Position numbers and translations under genes: made by a program. The notes beneath the pieces were generated by a model, which saw only the letters and a program-made list of their open reading frames with translations, was not told where the DNA came from and searched no databases. A DNA stretch of 64,000 nt from Photobacterium malacitanum (lineage in GTDB: Bacteria > Pseudomonadota > Gammaproteobacteria > Enterobacterales > Vibrionaceae): NCBI RefSeq assembly GCF_900185615.1, contig NZ_FYAK01000005.1:169213-233212 (forward strand). The letters are read 5' to 3'. Positions 10,213-20,900 of the stretch are shown here, in pieces (the stretch's first letter is position 1; each line of letters starts with the position of its first letter).

Positions 10213-10662
10213 ATGCAACTGAGTAACGTATTGAGCTTGGACTGTACTAAAAGTGCAGTCCCTTGCTCCAGTAAAAAACGCGCGCTAGAGCTCATCAGTG
10301 AGATCGCGGCAACACATCTTGATCAAAATCCACAACCATTATTTGAATGTATGCTCAATCGTGAAAAATTGGGTACCACAGGTATTGGTAATGGCATTGC
10401 AATCCCTCATGGTCGAATCAGTAACAGTGATCACGCGATAGCTGTACTTATTCAATGCCAAGAACCCATAGACTTTGATGCCATTGATGGTCAACCAATT
10501 GATCTGTTATTTGCCCTGTTAGTTCCTGAAGAACAATGTAAAGAACACTTATCAACCCTTGCAAGCATGGCTGAAAAATTGGGTAATAAGAAAATTTGCA
10601 AGCAATTACGCAATGCAACAACCGATCAAGAATTATATGACATACTGATTAATGAACAATAA
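10213..10662 (+). CDS. ptsN: PTS IIA-like nitrogen regulatory protein PtsN
   Basis: EIIA-Ntr, the end point of the nitrogen phosphotransferase chain PtsP-NPr-PtsN. It is a regulator rather than a sugar transporter; in enterobacteria it affects potassium transport, among other targets. The 149 residues carry the phosphorylation site in IAIPHGRI (His66, equivalent to E. coli His73), preceded by the conserved REKLGTTGIGNG. It starts two bases after the hpf stop without an obvious ribosome site. Its partner NPr is encoded two genes downstream. Confidence 0.95.
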   Translation: MQLSNVLSLDCTKSAVPCSSKKRALELISEIAATHLDQNPQPLFECMLNREKLGTTGIGNGIAIPHGRISNSDHAIAVLIQCQEPIDFDAIDGQPIDLLFALLVPEEQCKEHLSTLASMAEKLGNKKICKQLRNATTDQELYDILINEQ

Positions 10663-10698
10663 ATCAGTCCCAAAAAACCAAAAAAAGGTAGCTAAACC

Positions 10699-11550
10699 AT
10701 GAGGTTAATGGTTGTTAGTGGCCGCTCAGGTTCGGGAAAATCGGTCGCGCTACGCGTGCTAGAAGATTTAGGATATTACTGTGTTGATAACCTTCCCGTA
10801 CACCTACTGCCACAATTTGTAAATGATATAGCCAATAACGAACAAGATATTGCTGTTAGCATCGATATTCGTAATATGCCCCCCCATCAAGGTGAGCTTG
10901 AGGCCATTTTTAAAAATTTAGCCAGTGATGTTGATATCAACGTTATTTTTCTTGATGCTGATGATAAAGAACTGGTCAAACGCTACAGTGAAACACGCCG
11001 TTTACATCCTCTATCTCGGCATAATATGAGCTTAGAACAAGCGATTCAATCTGAAAGCGCGTTACTAAGTGAGCTTAAAGAACATGCCGATCTCGTCATT
11101 GATACCACCAACCGTTCAATTCACGATTTAAGTGAAACGGTCCGCGCGCGAGTACTTGGCCGTGAAGCGCGTGAATTGATTTTAGTCTTTGAATCTTTTG
11201 GCTTTAAACATGGTCTTCCTTCAGATGCTGATTACGTATTTGATGTCCGTTTCTTACCAAACCCGCATTGGGTGCCAGAGCTCAAACCACAAACGGGTCT
11301 TGATCAAGGTGTTAAAGATTTCTTAGCTGCTCACGCTGAAGTCAATAAACTTAATTACCAATTGCGTAATTTCATTGAAACTTGGTTACCGATGCTAGAA
11401 AAGAATAACCGTAGTTATGTTACGGTTGCTATTGGCTGTACCGGTGGACAACATCGTTCAGTTTATATCGCCCAGCAACTAGCTGACTATTTTACTCAGC
11501 AAGGCCAACAAGTGCAGGTACGTCACCGCACGCTGGAAAATTATAAATGA
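10699..11550 (+). CDS. rapZ: RNase adapter protein RapZ
   Basis: RapZ binds the small RNA GlmZ and delivers it to RNase E, tuning glmS and hence glucosamine 6-phosphate for wall and LPS synthesis. The 283 residues have an N-terminal Walker A (GRSGSGKS, residues 8-15), the DNLP motif and a C-terminal domain with [14 protein letters not shown], which binds RNA and GlcN6P. Length is standard (E. coli 284). Its stop overlaps the npr start as ATGA. Confidence 0.95.
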   Translation: MRLMVVSGRSGSGKSVALRVLEDLGYYCVDNLPVHLLPQFVNDIANNEQDIAVSIDIRNMPPHQGELEAIFKNLASDVDINVIFLDADDKELVKRYSETRRLHPLSRHNMSLEQAIQSESALLSELKEHADLVIDTTNRSIHDLSETVRARVLGREARELILVFESFGFKHGLPSDADYVFDVRFLPNPHWVPELKPQTGLDQGVKDFLAAHAEVNKLNYQLRNFIETWLPMLEKNNRSYVTVAIGCTGGQHRSVYIAQQLADYFTQQGQQVQVRHRTLENYK

Positions 11551-11819
11551 CCATCAGTCGTGAATTATTTATACGTAATCGGCTCGGGCTTCATGCTCGA
11601 GCCGCAATTAAGTTAGTTGAGCTAGCCCAAAGCTTTGAAGCGGTTATTACTATCACCAATGGTACTAACAGTGCCACTGCTGATAGTGTAATGGGATTAT
11701 TGATGCTTGATTCTGCTCAAGGCCAAAAAATCATGGTCAGTGCTGAAGGTCAAGATGCGCAATCAGCCCTGATTGCGGTTGCCAATCTCATTGAAGCTGG
11801 CTTTGACGAAGATAATTAA
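11547..11819 (+). CDS. npr: Phosphocarrier protein NPr (HPr-like)
   Basis: A 90-residue HPr-family protein that relays phosphate from PtsP to PtsN. The active site is RLGLHARAA with His16; the conserved Ser region (SVMGLLML) is also present. The start codon overlaps the rapZ stop by four bases, so translation is coupled. It is the last gene of the operon. The following 270 bases contain T-rich stretches but I do not see a strong classical terminator. Confidence 0.95.
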   Translation: MTISRELFIRNRLGLHARAAIKLVELAQSFEAVITITNGTNSATADSVMGLLMLDSAQGQKIMVSAEGQDAQSALIAVANLIEAGFDEDN

Positions 11820-11949
11820 TAGCCTATCTCACTAACAATCAATCTTTGATGATAAATTGTGGTTTGTTTTTTTTAGTTTAATGACTTTTTTTTGCGTGTG
11901 ATAGATTATCATCTAATACGCCTTTTAGTGCGTTATTGGTAGAGAAAAA

Positions 11950-11985
11950 GCATGAAAAGTAGCTATCTCACCATGTTTTTCATGC
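11950..11985. repeat. 9-bp inverted repeat upstream of mgtE
   Basis: GCATGAAAA (11950-11958) and TTTTCATGC (11977-11985) form a perfect inverted repeat with an 18-base spacer, about 120 bases before the mgtE start. A TATACT hexamer follows at 11994-11999. It could be an operator or a leader hairpin for mgtE. Nothing in it resembles the Firmicutes M-box magnesium riboswitch. The role is unknown. Confidence 0.45.
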
Positions 11986-12106
11986 GTATGGGCTATACTT
12001 TGCCATTTTATGGCGAATTAAATATCAATCAGCACAAGACAAAAGCTAACTGATTACGTTAAAATTCAGCTTATTGCGCCATCAAATATAAGTGGGCCTA
12101 ATACCT

Positions 12107-13468
12107 ATGGCGGATGTATTAGAACAAGATCAAACCCATCACACACTCCAAGAAGTCAACAAAGCGCTTGAAAACGGTATGTTTGTCCATGTTCGACGGT
12201 TACTCCAAGATATGGAGCCGGAGGATATTGCTCATCTGTTAGAAGCATCACCACCGAAAGAACGTCAAGTCTTATGGCAATTGACGGATCCGGAAGAGCA
12301 AGGTGAAATTCTTGATGAACTTTCTGAAGATGTAAAAGATGGTATCGTCTCGCAAATGGAGCCAGAGAAGCTGGCTGCTGTTACCGAGGGGATGGAAAGC
12401 GATGATGTCGCATACGTACTTCGTAGCCTCTCTGATGAGCGTTACCAAGAAGTATTGGCACAAATGGATGCCACCGATCGTCATCGTATTGAAGCAGCAC
12501 TCGCCTATCCGGAAGATACAGCCGGTGGCATGATGAGTACTGACTTTATCACGATTCGTGGTGACGTAACTGCCGATGTGGTATTACGTTATTTACGTAT
12601 GCGTGGTGAACTTCCAGAGGCTACTGACTCTCTGTATGTAATAGATGAAAAACAAATTTTAATTGGTCACCTATCACTATCAACCTTGATCACAACTCAA
12701 CCTGACATCGAAATTAAAGATGTGATGGAAGATGCTGATGAAGCGATTGCGGTTGATATGGCTGACAGTGAAATAGCCAATATCTTTGAACGTCGAAATT
12801 GGATTTCAGCGCCGGTCGTTGATGCTAATAATCACCTTGTCGGTCGTATTACTATCGATGACGTGGTTGACTTGATCCGTGAAGAAGCGGAACACTCGAT
12901 GATGTCCATGGCTGGTATGGATGACGACGAAGATACCTTTGCACCGGTATTAAAATCGGCCAAAAGCCGTAGTATTTGGTTAGGTGTTAACGTTCTAACG
13001 GCTTTAGCTGCAGCCTCTGTTTCCAACATGTTTGAAAACACTTTACAACAGATGGCAACGGTAGCGGTATTGATGACGATTGTACCATCAATGGGTGGTG
13101 TTGCTGGTAACCAAACCGTAGCACTGGTTATTCGTGGTCTTGCTGTTGGCCATATCGGTGATACCAATACAGGCTGGTTATTGAGTAAAGAAGCACGCGT
13201 GGGATTAATTAATGGTTTTGTATGGGCATTAATTATCGGCTTGGTGGTCTTTGTCTGGAAAGGCAGCTTGATACTTGGTGCGATCATGGCAGGAGCAATG
13301 CTAGCAAACTTATTTGTTGCTGGTGTGGCTGGAGTATTAATTCCCATTGGGCTTAAAAAACTCAAAATTGACCCCGCACTTGCTGGCGGTATGGCACTGA
13401 CAACCTGTACTGATATTGTCGGCTTAATGGTGTTTTTAGGTTTAGCTACGGTCTTTATTACGCCTTAA
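12107..13468 (+). CDS. mgtE: Magnesium transporter MgtE
   Basis: A Mg2+ channel of the MgtE family, 453 residues from the ATG at 12107. It has the cytoplasmic N domain (helical, with MEPEDIAHLLEASPPKERQVLW), a CBS pair with YPEDTAGGMMSTDFITI and RITIDDVVDLIREEAEHSMMSMAGM, and a C-terminal block of five membrane helices with the pore motif PSMGGVAGNQTVALVIRGLA. The N and CBS domains sense intracellular Mg2+. An in-frame GTG at 12092 is an alternative start; neither has a strong ribosome site. It stands alone, ending at a bidirectional terminator. Confidence 0.95.
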   Translation: MADVLEQDQTHHTLQEVNKALENGMFVHVRRLLQDMEPEDIAHLLEASPPKERQVLWQLTDPEEQGEILDELSEDVKDGIVSQMEPEKLAAVTEGMESDDVAYVLRSLSDERYQEVLAQMDATDRHRIEAALAYPEDTAGGMMSTDFITIRGDVTADVVLRYLRMRGELPEATDSLYVIDEKQILIGHLSLSTLITTQPDIEIKDVMEDADEAIAVDMADSEIANIFERRNWISAPVVDANNHLVGRITIDDVVDLIREEAEHSMMSMAGMDDDEDTFAPVLKSAKSRSIWLGVNVLTALAAASVSNMFENTLQQMATVAVLMTIVPSMGGVAGNQTVALVIRGLAVGHIGDTNTGWLLSKEARVGLINGFVWALIIGLVVFVWKGSLILGAIMAGAMLANLFVAGVAGVLIPIGLKKLKIDPALAGGMALTTCTDIVGLMVFLGLATVFITP

Positions 13469-13484
13469 CCTGTGATAATTCGTG

Positions 13485-13529
13485 AATAAAAAAAGTCCAA
13501 ATCAAGTACTTGATTTGGACTTTTTTATT
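13485..13529. terminator. Bidirectional terminator between mgtE and pmbA
   Basis: An almost perfect palindrome: AGTCCAAATCAAGT is followed directly by ACTTGATTTGGACT, flanked by seven A on the left and six T on the right. It gives a GC-containing stem with a T-run on both strands, so it serves both the rightward mgtE and the leftward pmbA transcripts. Confidence 0.9.
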
Positions 13530-13556
13530 GGGAAAAAATCACGTCATAAACAACGA

Positions 13557-14900
13557 TTATTCACCGGCAATTTTCATTGAATCTAACAACATTGATCCGG
13601 TAAGGATCTGGCTGCGCATCTCAGTATCACTGCCAATAGCAACAATATTTTGCATCATATCTTTAAGATTACCGGCAATGGTAATTTCAGAAACCGGATA
13701 TTGAATCTGACCATTCTCAACCCAGAAGCCAGCAGCACCACGCGAGTAATCGCCTGTGATAATGTTAACTCCTTGGCCCATCAACTCAGTCACCAACAAA
13801 CCACGATCCATCTTCTTTAGCATTTGCTCAAAGCTTTCACCTGTTGATGATACTAACCAGTTATGAATACCACCTGCATGGCCTGTTGGCTGCATCTTCA
13901 TTTTACGCGCCGCATAGCTGGTCAATAAATATGTCTGTAGCGCGCCATCGGTGATGATTTCACGATCATAAGTTGCCAAACCTTCACTATCAAACGGGGT
14001 ACTTGCCATGCCACGCAGAATATGAGGACGTTCACTGATATTTAACCACTCAGGGAAAATCTGCTCGCCAAGTTTATCAAGTAAAAATGATGACTTGCGG
14101 TATAAATTCGCGCCGCTAATACCCATCACTAAATGACCAAATAATCCTGTCGCAATATCAGCAGCAAACATCACTGGAGCTTCACGCGTAGTCAGTTTTT
14201 GTGGATCAATTCGGCTGACAGTACGCTCTGCTGCATGACGACCAACACGTTCAGGCGTCCACATATCAGAGGCTAAACGTGAAGTAGTATAGCTATAATC
14301 ACGCTCCATATTGCCATTTTTACCTTCACCGATAACGCAGCAACTAATGCTATGACGGCTAGAGGCATAACTGGCTAACATGCCGTGACTATTACCATAA
14401 ACACGGACACCATAGTGACTGTCATAGCTTGCACCATCACTTTGTTTTACGCGCGGATCAAATGCTAATGCCGCTTCTTCAGCGGCAATCGCAACAGCTG
14501 CTGCATGATCTGGCTCAGGCTCGTCAGGGTGAAACAAGTCTAAATCCGGAATATCACGTGCCATCAATTCCGCAGGGCCAGGGCCTGCAAACGGATCTTC
14601 AGAAGTATAATTTGCAATATCTAGCGCAGCCGCTACAGTTTGAGCAATAGCCGCTTCACTTAAGTCTGATGTTGAGGCACTGCCTTTACGGTTACCGCGA
14701 TAAACGGTAATGCCAAGCGCACCATCGCTATTAAATTCAACATTTTCAACTTCACACATGCGAGTTGAGACACTGATACCTGTTGTTTTGTTAATGGCTA
14801 CTTCGGCTGCATCAGCCTGTTTACCAGCAACTTCAAGCGCTTTTGCTACCGCAGCTTCAAGTTCAACACGCTGATGAGCAACCTGTTCTCTTACATCCAT
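13557..14900 (-). CDS. pmbA: Metalloprotease subunit PmbA/TldE
   Basis: TldE (PmbA), 447 residues, forms a heterodimer with TldD. In E. coli the pair processes microcin B17 and degrades the antitoxin CcdA; TldE itself lacks the metal site. Family blocks seen are [15 protein letters not shown] near the N-terminus and [52 protein letters not shown] shortened to its core [20 protein letters not shown]. No microcin gene is seen nearby, so here it is likely a general peptidase. darP is divergent from it and tldD lies at 15629. Confidence 0.94.
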   Translation of the reverse strand: MDVREQVAHQRVELEAAVAKALEVAGKQADAAEVAINKTTGISVSTRMCEVENVEFNSDGALGITVYRGNRKGSASTSDLSEAAIAQTVAAALDIANYTSEDPFAGPGPAELMARDIPDLDLFHPDEPEPDHAAAVAIAAEEAALAFDPRVKQSDGASYDSHYGVRVYGNSHGMLASYASSRHSISCCVIGEGKNGNMERDYSYTTSRLASDMWTPERVGRHAAERTVSRIDPQKLTTREAPVMFAADIATGLFGHLVMGISGANLYRKSSFLLDKLGEQIFPEWLNISERPHILRGMASTPFDSEGLATYDREIITDGALQTYLLTSYAARKMKMQPTGHAGGIHNWLVSSTGESFEQMLKKMDRGLLVTELMGQGVNIITGDYSRGAAGFWVENGQIQYPVSEITIAGNLKDMMQNIVAIGSDTEMRSQILTGSMLLDSMKIAGE

Positions 14901-15014
14901 ACAATCACTTAAGGTTAGGGTTTAGCTTATTAGTTATAGAATAATGTAATTTACGCCCAAAATCGTTATTAAACTGATAAAATAGAACTATTGATACAAT
15001 GAGTGAGCCCATTT

Positions 15015-15539
15015 ATGAGCCGTAAAAACAAAAAAGCCCCTTGGGATGAAGAAGAAGAAATCATCTGGGTAAGTAAGTCTGAAATGAAACGCGACATGGA
15101 AGAGTTGCAAAAAATTGGTGAAGCACTAGTTGAGCTAACACCTAACGCACTAGCAAAAGTGCCATTAGATGACGAAATGATGATCGCAATTAAAGACGCC
15201 CAACGCTTTAGTAAAGAAGCACGCCGTCGTCAATTGCAATTTATTGGTAAGCAGATGCGTCACTTGGATCTAGAACCGATCCAAGCAGCACTTGATAAAT
15301 TAAACAATAAGCACTCACAACACACTGTTGCCCTTAAAAAGCTTGAAATCAAACGTGATAAGCTGATTGAAAATGGTGACAGCATGTTAAATGCAATTAT
15401 GGTTGATCATCCAAACGCTGATCGCCAACACCTGCGCCAATTGATGCGTCAAGCAGCCAAAGAAAAGGCTCAGGAAAAACCAGGCAAAGCGTATCGTGAG
15501 ATATTTCAGTGCCTAAAAGCGCTCTACCTTGATGACTAA
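15015..15539 (+). CDS. darP: Ribosome biogenesis factor DarP (YjgA)
   Basis: Small basic protein of 174 residues, formerly YjgA, that associates with late 50S precursors and helps peptidyl-transferase-centre maturation. The N-terminus [27 protein letters not shown] and the block [22 protein letters not shown] are hallmarks of the family. I chose ATG 15015 because it matches other members; an in-frame GTG at 15003 would add four residues. It is divergent from pmbA, the usual arrangement in gammaproteobacteria. Confidence 0.93.
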   Translation: MSRKNKKAPWDEEEEIIWVSKSEMKRDMEELQKIGEALVELTPNALAKVPLDDEMMIAIKDAQRFSKEARRRQLQFIGKQMRHLDLEPIQAALDKLNNKHSQHTVALKKLEIKRDKLIENGDSMLNAIMVDHPNADRQHLRQLMRQAAKEKAQEKPGKAYREIFQCLKALYLDD

Positions 15540-15566
15540 TTAGCGTCATTAACAGTAACGAATAAC

Positions 15567-15599
15567 AAAAATGCCAGCATGACTGCTGGCATTTTTATT
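15567..15599. terminator. Terminator after darP, also facing tldD
   Basis: AAAAATGCCAGCA (15567-15579) and TGCTGGCATTTTT (15584-15596) form a 13-bp stem with a TGAC loop. Runs of A and T on either side make it work on both strands, between the convergent darP and tldD genes. Confidence 0.9.
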
Positions 15600-15628
15600 T
15601 CTTTGCGGCGCTCAGACAGCGCCAACTG

Positions 15629-17077
15629 TTATTCAGTACCACCCACTGTCATTGAGTCAATCTTCAATGTGGGCTGACCAACGCCAACAGGTACGCTCTG
15701 GCCGGCTTTACCACACACACCGACACCACGGTCAATATCAAGATCGTTACCGACCATCGACACCTGCTGCATCGCTTCAATGCCACTACCAATTAAGGTC
15801 GCACCTTTAATAGGACGAGTAACTTTACCGTTTTCAATTAAGTAAGCTTCTGAAGCAGAGAAGACAAATTTACCAGAAGTAATATCTACCTGACCACCGC
15901 CAAAGTTGGGGGCGTAGATACCATGTTTAACACTGGCTATGATTTCTTCTGGTGTATGTTCACCAGGCAACATATAAGTATTGGTCATGCGTGGCATTGG
16001 TAAATGGGCATAGGATTCACGACGACCATTACCTGTAGGTGCAACCCCCATTAAACGAGCGTTTAACTTATCTTGCATATAGCCTTTAAGTTTACCGCCT
16101 TCGATCAGTACATTATGTTGAGCAGGTGTACCTTCATCATCAATATTGATTGAACCACGACGATCAACTAACGTACCATCATCGACAATGGTACATAATG
16201 GCGAAGTCACTTGCTGCCCTATTTGACCGGCAAACATTGACGAACCTTTACGGTTAAAATCACCTTCTAAACCGTGCCCAACCGCTTCATGCAATAACAC
16301 CCCTGGCCAACCTGCACCAAGAACAATCGGCATGGTTCCAGCAGGCGCTGCATCAGCCTCAAGGTTAACCAATGCTTGACGAATCGCCTCATCGGCAAAA
16401 AAGATCGCTTGGCTTTTACCACTTGCATCTTGTGCTAGAAATGTCTCGTAGCCATAACGACCACCGCCACCAGCGCTACCACGTTCACGCTTATCACCTT
16501 TTTCAACCAGAACACTGATCGATAACCGCACTAATGGACGAATGTCTGCTGCATAAGTGCCATCTAATGCTGCCACCAGCACTTCTTCATAAACACCGTT
16601 AATACTGGCAGAGACTTCAGTCACTAGCGGCTCTTTAGTACGAATATAGCGATCTATTTCTTCAAGCAAGGCTATTTTTTGGTATTTATCAAAGCTACCG
16701 AGTGGATTAATCGCAGAGTAAATGCCTGACGATGCCATTGGTGCAAATGTCTGAACCTTACCGTTACCACCTTGACGTACAATGCCACGTGCAGCTTTGG
16801 CGCTTTGAGTGAGTGCTAATGAGTTAATTTGATCTGAGTAAGCAAAACCGGTTTTCTCACCCGCAACAGCACGCACACCAACACCACGATCAATGTTAAA
16901 CGAACCGTCTTTAATGATACTGTCTTCTAAAACTAATGATTCATGCCAGCATGACTGAAAATAAATATCAGCATAATCAACATCACGAGTAGCAATTAAG
17001 CCAAGAATGTTATGCAATTCATCACGACCAAGACCTGACTGGTCAAGCATGGTACTTTCTACTGTGTTAAGGGTCAT
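15629..17077 (-). CDS. tldD: Metalloprotease TldD
   Basis: Catalytic partner of PmbA/TldE, 482 residues. The zinc-binding motif HEAVGH is seen in [20 protein letters not shown] (about residue 265), and the C-terminal GICGKAGQ-like glycine-rich block ([23 protein letters not shown]) is typical; the family usually shows similar length. The heterodimer forms a closed cavity that digests unfolded peptides. It ends at the darP terminator and lies 14 bases downstream of the nitrilase-family gene. Confidence 0.95.
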   Translation of the reverse strand: MTLNTVESTMLDQSGLGRDELHNILGLIATRDVDYADIYFQSCWHESLVLEDSIIKDGSFNIDRGVGVRAVAGEKTGFAYSDQINSLALTQSAKAARGIVRQGGNGKVQTFAPMASSGIYSAINPLGSFDKYQKIALLEEIDRYIRTKEPLVTEVSASINGVYEEVLVAALDGTYAADIRPLVRLSISVLVEKGDKRERGSAGGGGRYGYETFLAQDASGKSQAIFFADEAIRQALVNLEADAAPAGTMPIVLGAGWPGVLLHEAVGHGLEGDFNRKGSSMFAGQIGQQVTSPLCTIVDDGTLVDRRGSINIDDEGTPAQHNVLIEGGKLKGYMQDKLNARLMGVAPTGNGRRESYAHLPMPRMTNTYMLPGEHTPEEIIASVKHGIYAPNFGGGQVDITSGKFVFSASEAYLIENGKVTRPIKGATLIGSGIEAMQQVSMVGNDLDIDRGVGVCGKAGQSVPVGVGQPTLKIDSMTVGGTE

Positions 17078-17091
17078 TAATTTGCTCTTAA

Positions 17092-17913
17092 TTATTGAAT
17101 ATGACTGAACACCAAGCGAGCATGATCAGCCACTGGCATATTGGTACGGATCTTATTTGCTAATTGTAAATCAACATTTGCTGTCAGGACACCCGTTCCT
17201 TGTTGTTGGCAAGCAACCACTTGTCCCCATGGATCAACAATCATTGAATGTCCCCACGTTTCTCGCGTTTCATTGTGCTCGCCCCATTGCGCTGCAGCCA
17301 CAACCCAACACTGCGTTTCAATCGCTCGCGCTCGAACTAGCACTTCCCAATGAGCACGCCCAGTTAACTTAGTAAATGCTGCAGGAATAACAATAATATC
17401 AGCACCTTGCTGACGTAACTCGCCATAAAGTTGTGGAAAACGAATGTCATAACAAATCGATAATCCAAGCTTGCCAAATGGGGTATCGATAACTTTTATA
17501 TCATCGCCGGCCTTAAAAGTGTCTGATTCTCGATAACTCTGATGTTTATCAGCAACATCGACATCAAACATATGCATTTTATTATAATGCGCCTGAATTT
17601 TACCGTGATCATCAAACAGCACCGCAGTGGTGGTAATGCTACCATCAGGCTGTAAAATTGGCATTGAGCCGATCAGTAACCAAATCCCTAACTGATGCGC
17701 AAACTGAGATAATTGCTGTTGCAGCGGACCATCACCAAGGGGTTCAGCCCAACGTCGGTAGTCTGCTTTACTACCAAAAACAACGCTATTTTCAGGAGTA
17801 ACAACTAACTTAGCCCCTTGGAGTTGTAACCCTTGCATAAACTTCTTTAATTGGCTCAGGTTACGCTCAGGATCAGTGCCTGAATTCATTTGTACTACAC
17901 CAATCTTTGTCAT
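17092..17913 (-). CDS. Carbon-nitrogen hydrolase (Nit1-like, probable deaminated glutathione amidase)
   Basis: A 273-residue nitrilase-superfamily amidase with the full Glu-Lys-Cys triad: Glu41 in VVTPENS, Lys112 in HYNKMHMFD and Cys154 in [10 protein letters not shown]. The CYDIRFP and [14 protein letters not shown] blocks are typical of the Nit1/NitFhit branch, whose known members hydrolyse deaminated glutathione, a metabolite-repair role. The exact substrate here is inferred. It lies between yhdP and tldD on the same strand, a linkage common in Vibrionaceae. Confidence 0.85.
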   Translation of the reverse strand: MTKIGVVQMNSGTDPERNLSQLKKFMQGLQLQGAKLVVTPENSVVFGSKADYRRWAEPLGDGPLQQQLSQFAHQLGIWLLIGSMPILQPDGSITTTAVLFDDHGKIQAHYNKMHMFDVDVADKHQSYRESDTFKAGDDIKVIDTPFGKLGLSICYDIRFPQLYGELRQQGADIIVIPAAFTKLTGRAHWEVLVRARAIETQCWVVAAAQWGEHNETRETWGHSMIVDPWGQVVACQQQGTGVLTANVDLQLANKIRTNMPVADHARLVFSHIQ

Positions 17914-17978
17914 GGCTATCTCCCTGAACGATAAATAAAATCAATTATATTCATTGCTACCGTAACCAAAGTAACAGC

Positions 17979-20900
17979 TTAAAACTTACTGTTCTCTGGT
18001 ATTTTATATTCACCTTCTAAACGTGAGCGCTCAACCACTTTCGGCGCGGCTATCGGCCCGGTAACTTGGTAATTCACCTGTGTAATAACATCTAACACTG
18101 GTGATAATACGGTTGATATTGCAAGCACATATAACGCCACTTGCGGAGCAGCAGCAAAGGCTGTCATCACTGGTAATCCTGAGGTGAAATCAGGAATAAA
18201 TTTAACGTTAGCATTAACCTTTTCATCGATTAAGTTCACTTTACCATTGATATACATATCACCGGCTAACGCTTGCATCTTGATATTATTACTATCAAAA
18301 ATACCGTCTTTGATGGTGCCATTACCGCGAATGTAGTTAAACGCTAAACCGTTATCAAAGACTCCAGAAAAATCGAGTTTCATTTTTCGAATAATTGAAT
18401 CTAGACTAAATAACCCCAATAATCGTCCAGCACCACCGACACCACTGACGATCCCTTTACCAATATCAGTACTGACTTTGCCATTTAATGTACGTCGATC
18501 AATACTCCACGGTGTACCTTGCCAGTTAACCATTACATGAGTATTAAATGGCGCATTCTGGACGCTGCCTGAAATACCAAACCTATCTAATAAGTCCGTA
18601 CTATTGCTGCCACTGATAGCCACATCAAGTTTGGTGTGATTATGGTGCTTAGCAATACTCCAATCACCACTCGCTTTTAGACTCACATTACCAGATTTAA
18701 TTTTAAGCTGTTGTAATTGCAACTGGTTATGCCGCTTAGTTAACGTCGCCGTCACCGCTCCTAAGCGATAGCCTTGTAACCATGCATCAGCAATCGATAA
18801 GTCTATTTTCGGAATTGCTGCCATAATGCTACGATCATTCGCAGTCGCGACTGTTGAAGGTTGCTTGGTCGCTAATAGTGGCGTTAACAATGCAGCTGGC
18901 GGCTGCTGATTTAATTGTGGCAAATTAAGATGTAACGATTTCAAAATCACATTTAACGGCTGATCATGAACCCACGAGATATAACCATCAGCTTCTCGTG
19001 ACGCCAGTTTTATCGACCATCCTTGACCACGTGTTGCTACGCTATTAACTTGATGCCAATCCAATCCGCCTAAGGTTAATTTAGCCACTTTGGCTGTTAT
19101 TCGCGTTGGTAAAGGTAATGAAAATTCATTGCTGTGATTGGTTGCTGAAGATTTAACCTCACTCGCGGGTGTGCTTTTTATCAAACTCAGCCATAGATCT
19201 GCGTTAAATTTACGACTATTAAGTTGCACTAATTGCCCCTGCAATGGCTGAGTTAATAGACTTCTTTTACCGACAGTTAGATTACTGGCAGTGATTTTAG
19301 GCACTGGGGTTAATAATGACATTTGAGCTTGGTACGCCACATCGGGCAATAAAGCTTGCGCATACAAATGAGATGCATCGCCATTCACGTGTACTGTCAG
19401 TGCAGCTGTATCTTGAGGCTGCTGCAACGGATACGGTAATTGACTACGCACCTGCTTTAAAGGCAAGGTAGCCGCAACATTATAGCTAACATGTTTAGCG
19501 TTAATATTAACCCCAACTTGCGCTTGCCAATCACTACGACCAGTCACATTATCGGTCACAATTGACGGTAAATAGTCTTTTAATTTAGCAAGTTGCCATT
19601 GACCACCGACACTAACATTAACCTTATATTCAGGCGTATTGTTTACATGATCACCATGAAAACCAAACTGAATTGGTTGGTGATATAGCATTCCCGTCAG
19701 CCCTTGGGCTTTAATCGCGCTATTTTTAAAACTCAAACTGCCATTGACATTGTCTATCGCTAAATGAGGCGTCGTTAACGTGATAGGATTATGTTTAAAA
19801 TACACCTTACCGCTAGCATCTACGTCAGTGCCATTAAAGGGAATATTTAAATTCAATTTCGCGGTTACAGGCCCTGCAACCTCAATGGTTGTTAACGCAC
19901 TCCCCACCGAGTCTGCTAACGGACTATTGAGCATATATTGCTGAACTTGCGGCCCTGTTGCAGCCAGATCAATCGCTAATTTCAGCGCACCGTTTGGAGT
20001 GAGATCAGCCTCCCCAACAACCTTAGGACTATAGGCAGCCAATGTTTTGACATGATGAGAATCAATATACATTTTGTCATTTTCAAATAACAAATTAAGC
20101 TGCATATCACGCAACAATGGCCATTGTGGATCAAAACTAAATTTGGCCTGCGTTAATGGTACAAATGCTTGAAACACACCATCATGATGTTGGTAAGGAA
20201 AATCATTCAAAGCGCCATACCATAGAATGCGGGCTGATTTCACTTGTCCGCCTTTAATTGCCTTTGATAAATAATCAGTAAGATCATTACCAAGTGCAGG
20301 TCGTGGTAAATAACGCCACGTTTGACCCGCATCGTTCACATTAGCTTCGCCATATAACGATAACCACGTTGGCGCATTAACTGGCATATCAACACGAGCT
20401 TGACCAGCAAAGGTTAGATCAGGTGTCGCGATAGCAAGATGATCACTCCAAAAAGTGGTCGCTTGCGCACTTCGATGCCAATAAGCTTCAATTTGCGCTT
20501 GATTAACTTTTAGTGGTTTGGCAAACACACGTTCATAAGCAAAACTATCCGCGGCCGTATCGATGGTCACTTTGCCCTGCTGACCATCGCCAGCAATAGT
20601 GGCATTTAAGTGATTAATTCCAGGGATCCATTGCCATGGTTTCACACTTAATTGTTGCACCTTAAACGAGAATCGTGGCACTTTATTGGCTTGCCCTGCC
20701 ACTCGAATTTGAGTTAATAATCCACTCGGTTGCAGTTGCTGCAGCGTCTTAACCATCGAATTAGTCGAAGGCAGAAAGTTGATTAAAGGTAATAATCGCT
20801 GTAGGGCAATATTACTTAATGCTAACTTCCACTGCTGAAGCTGGTCTTGATCGCCAAACCGTAGTTGACCTGCAATATCAAACGTTGGCCATGCAATATC

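Noticed and set aside
12092..12106. GTG start for mgtE five codons upstream
   Set aside because: No ribosome site, and the ATG at 12107 gives the usual N-terminus.
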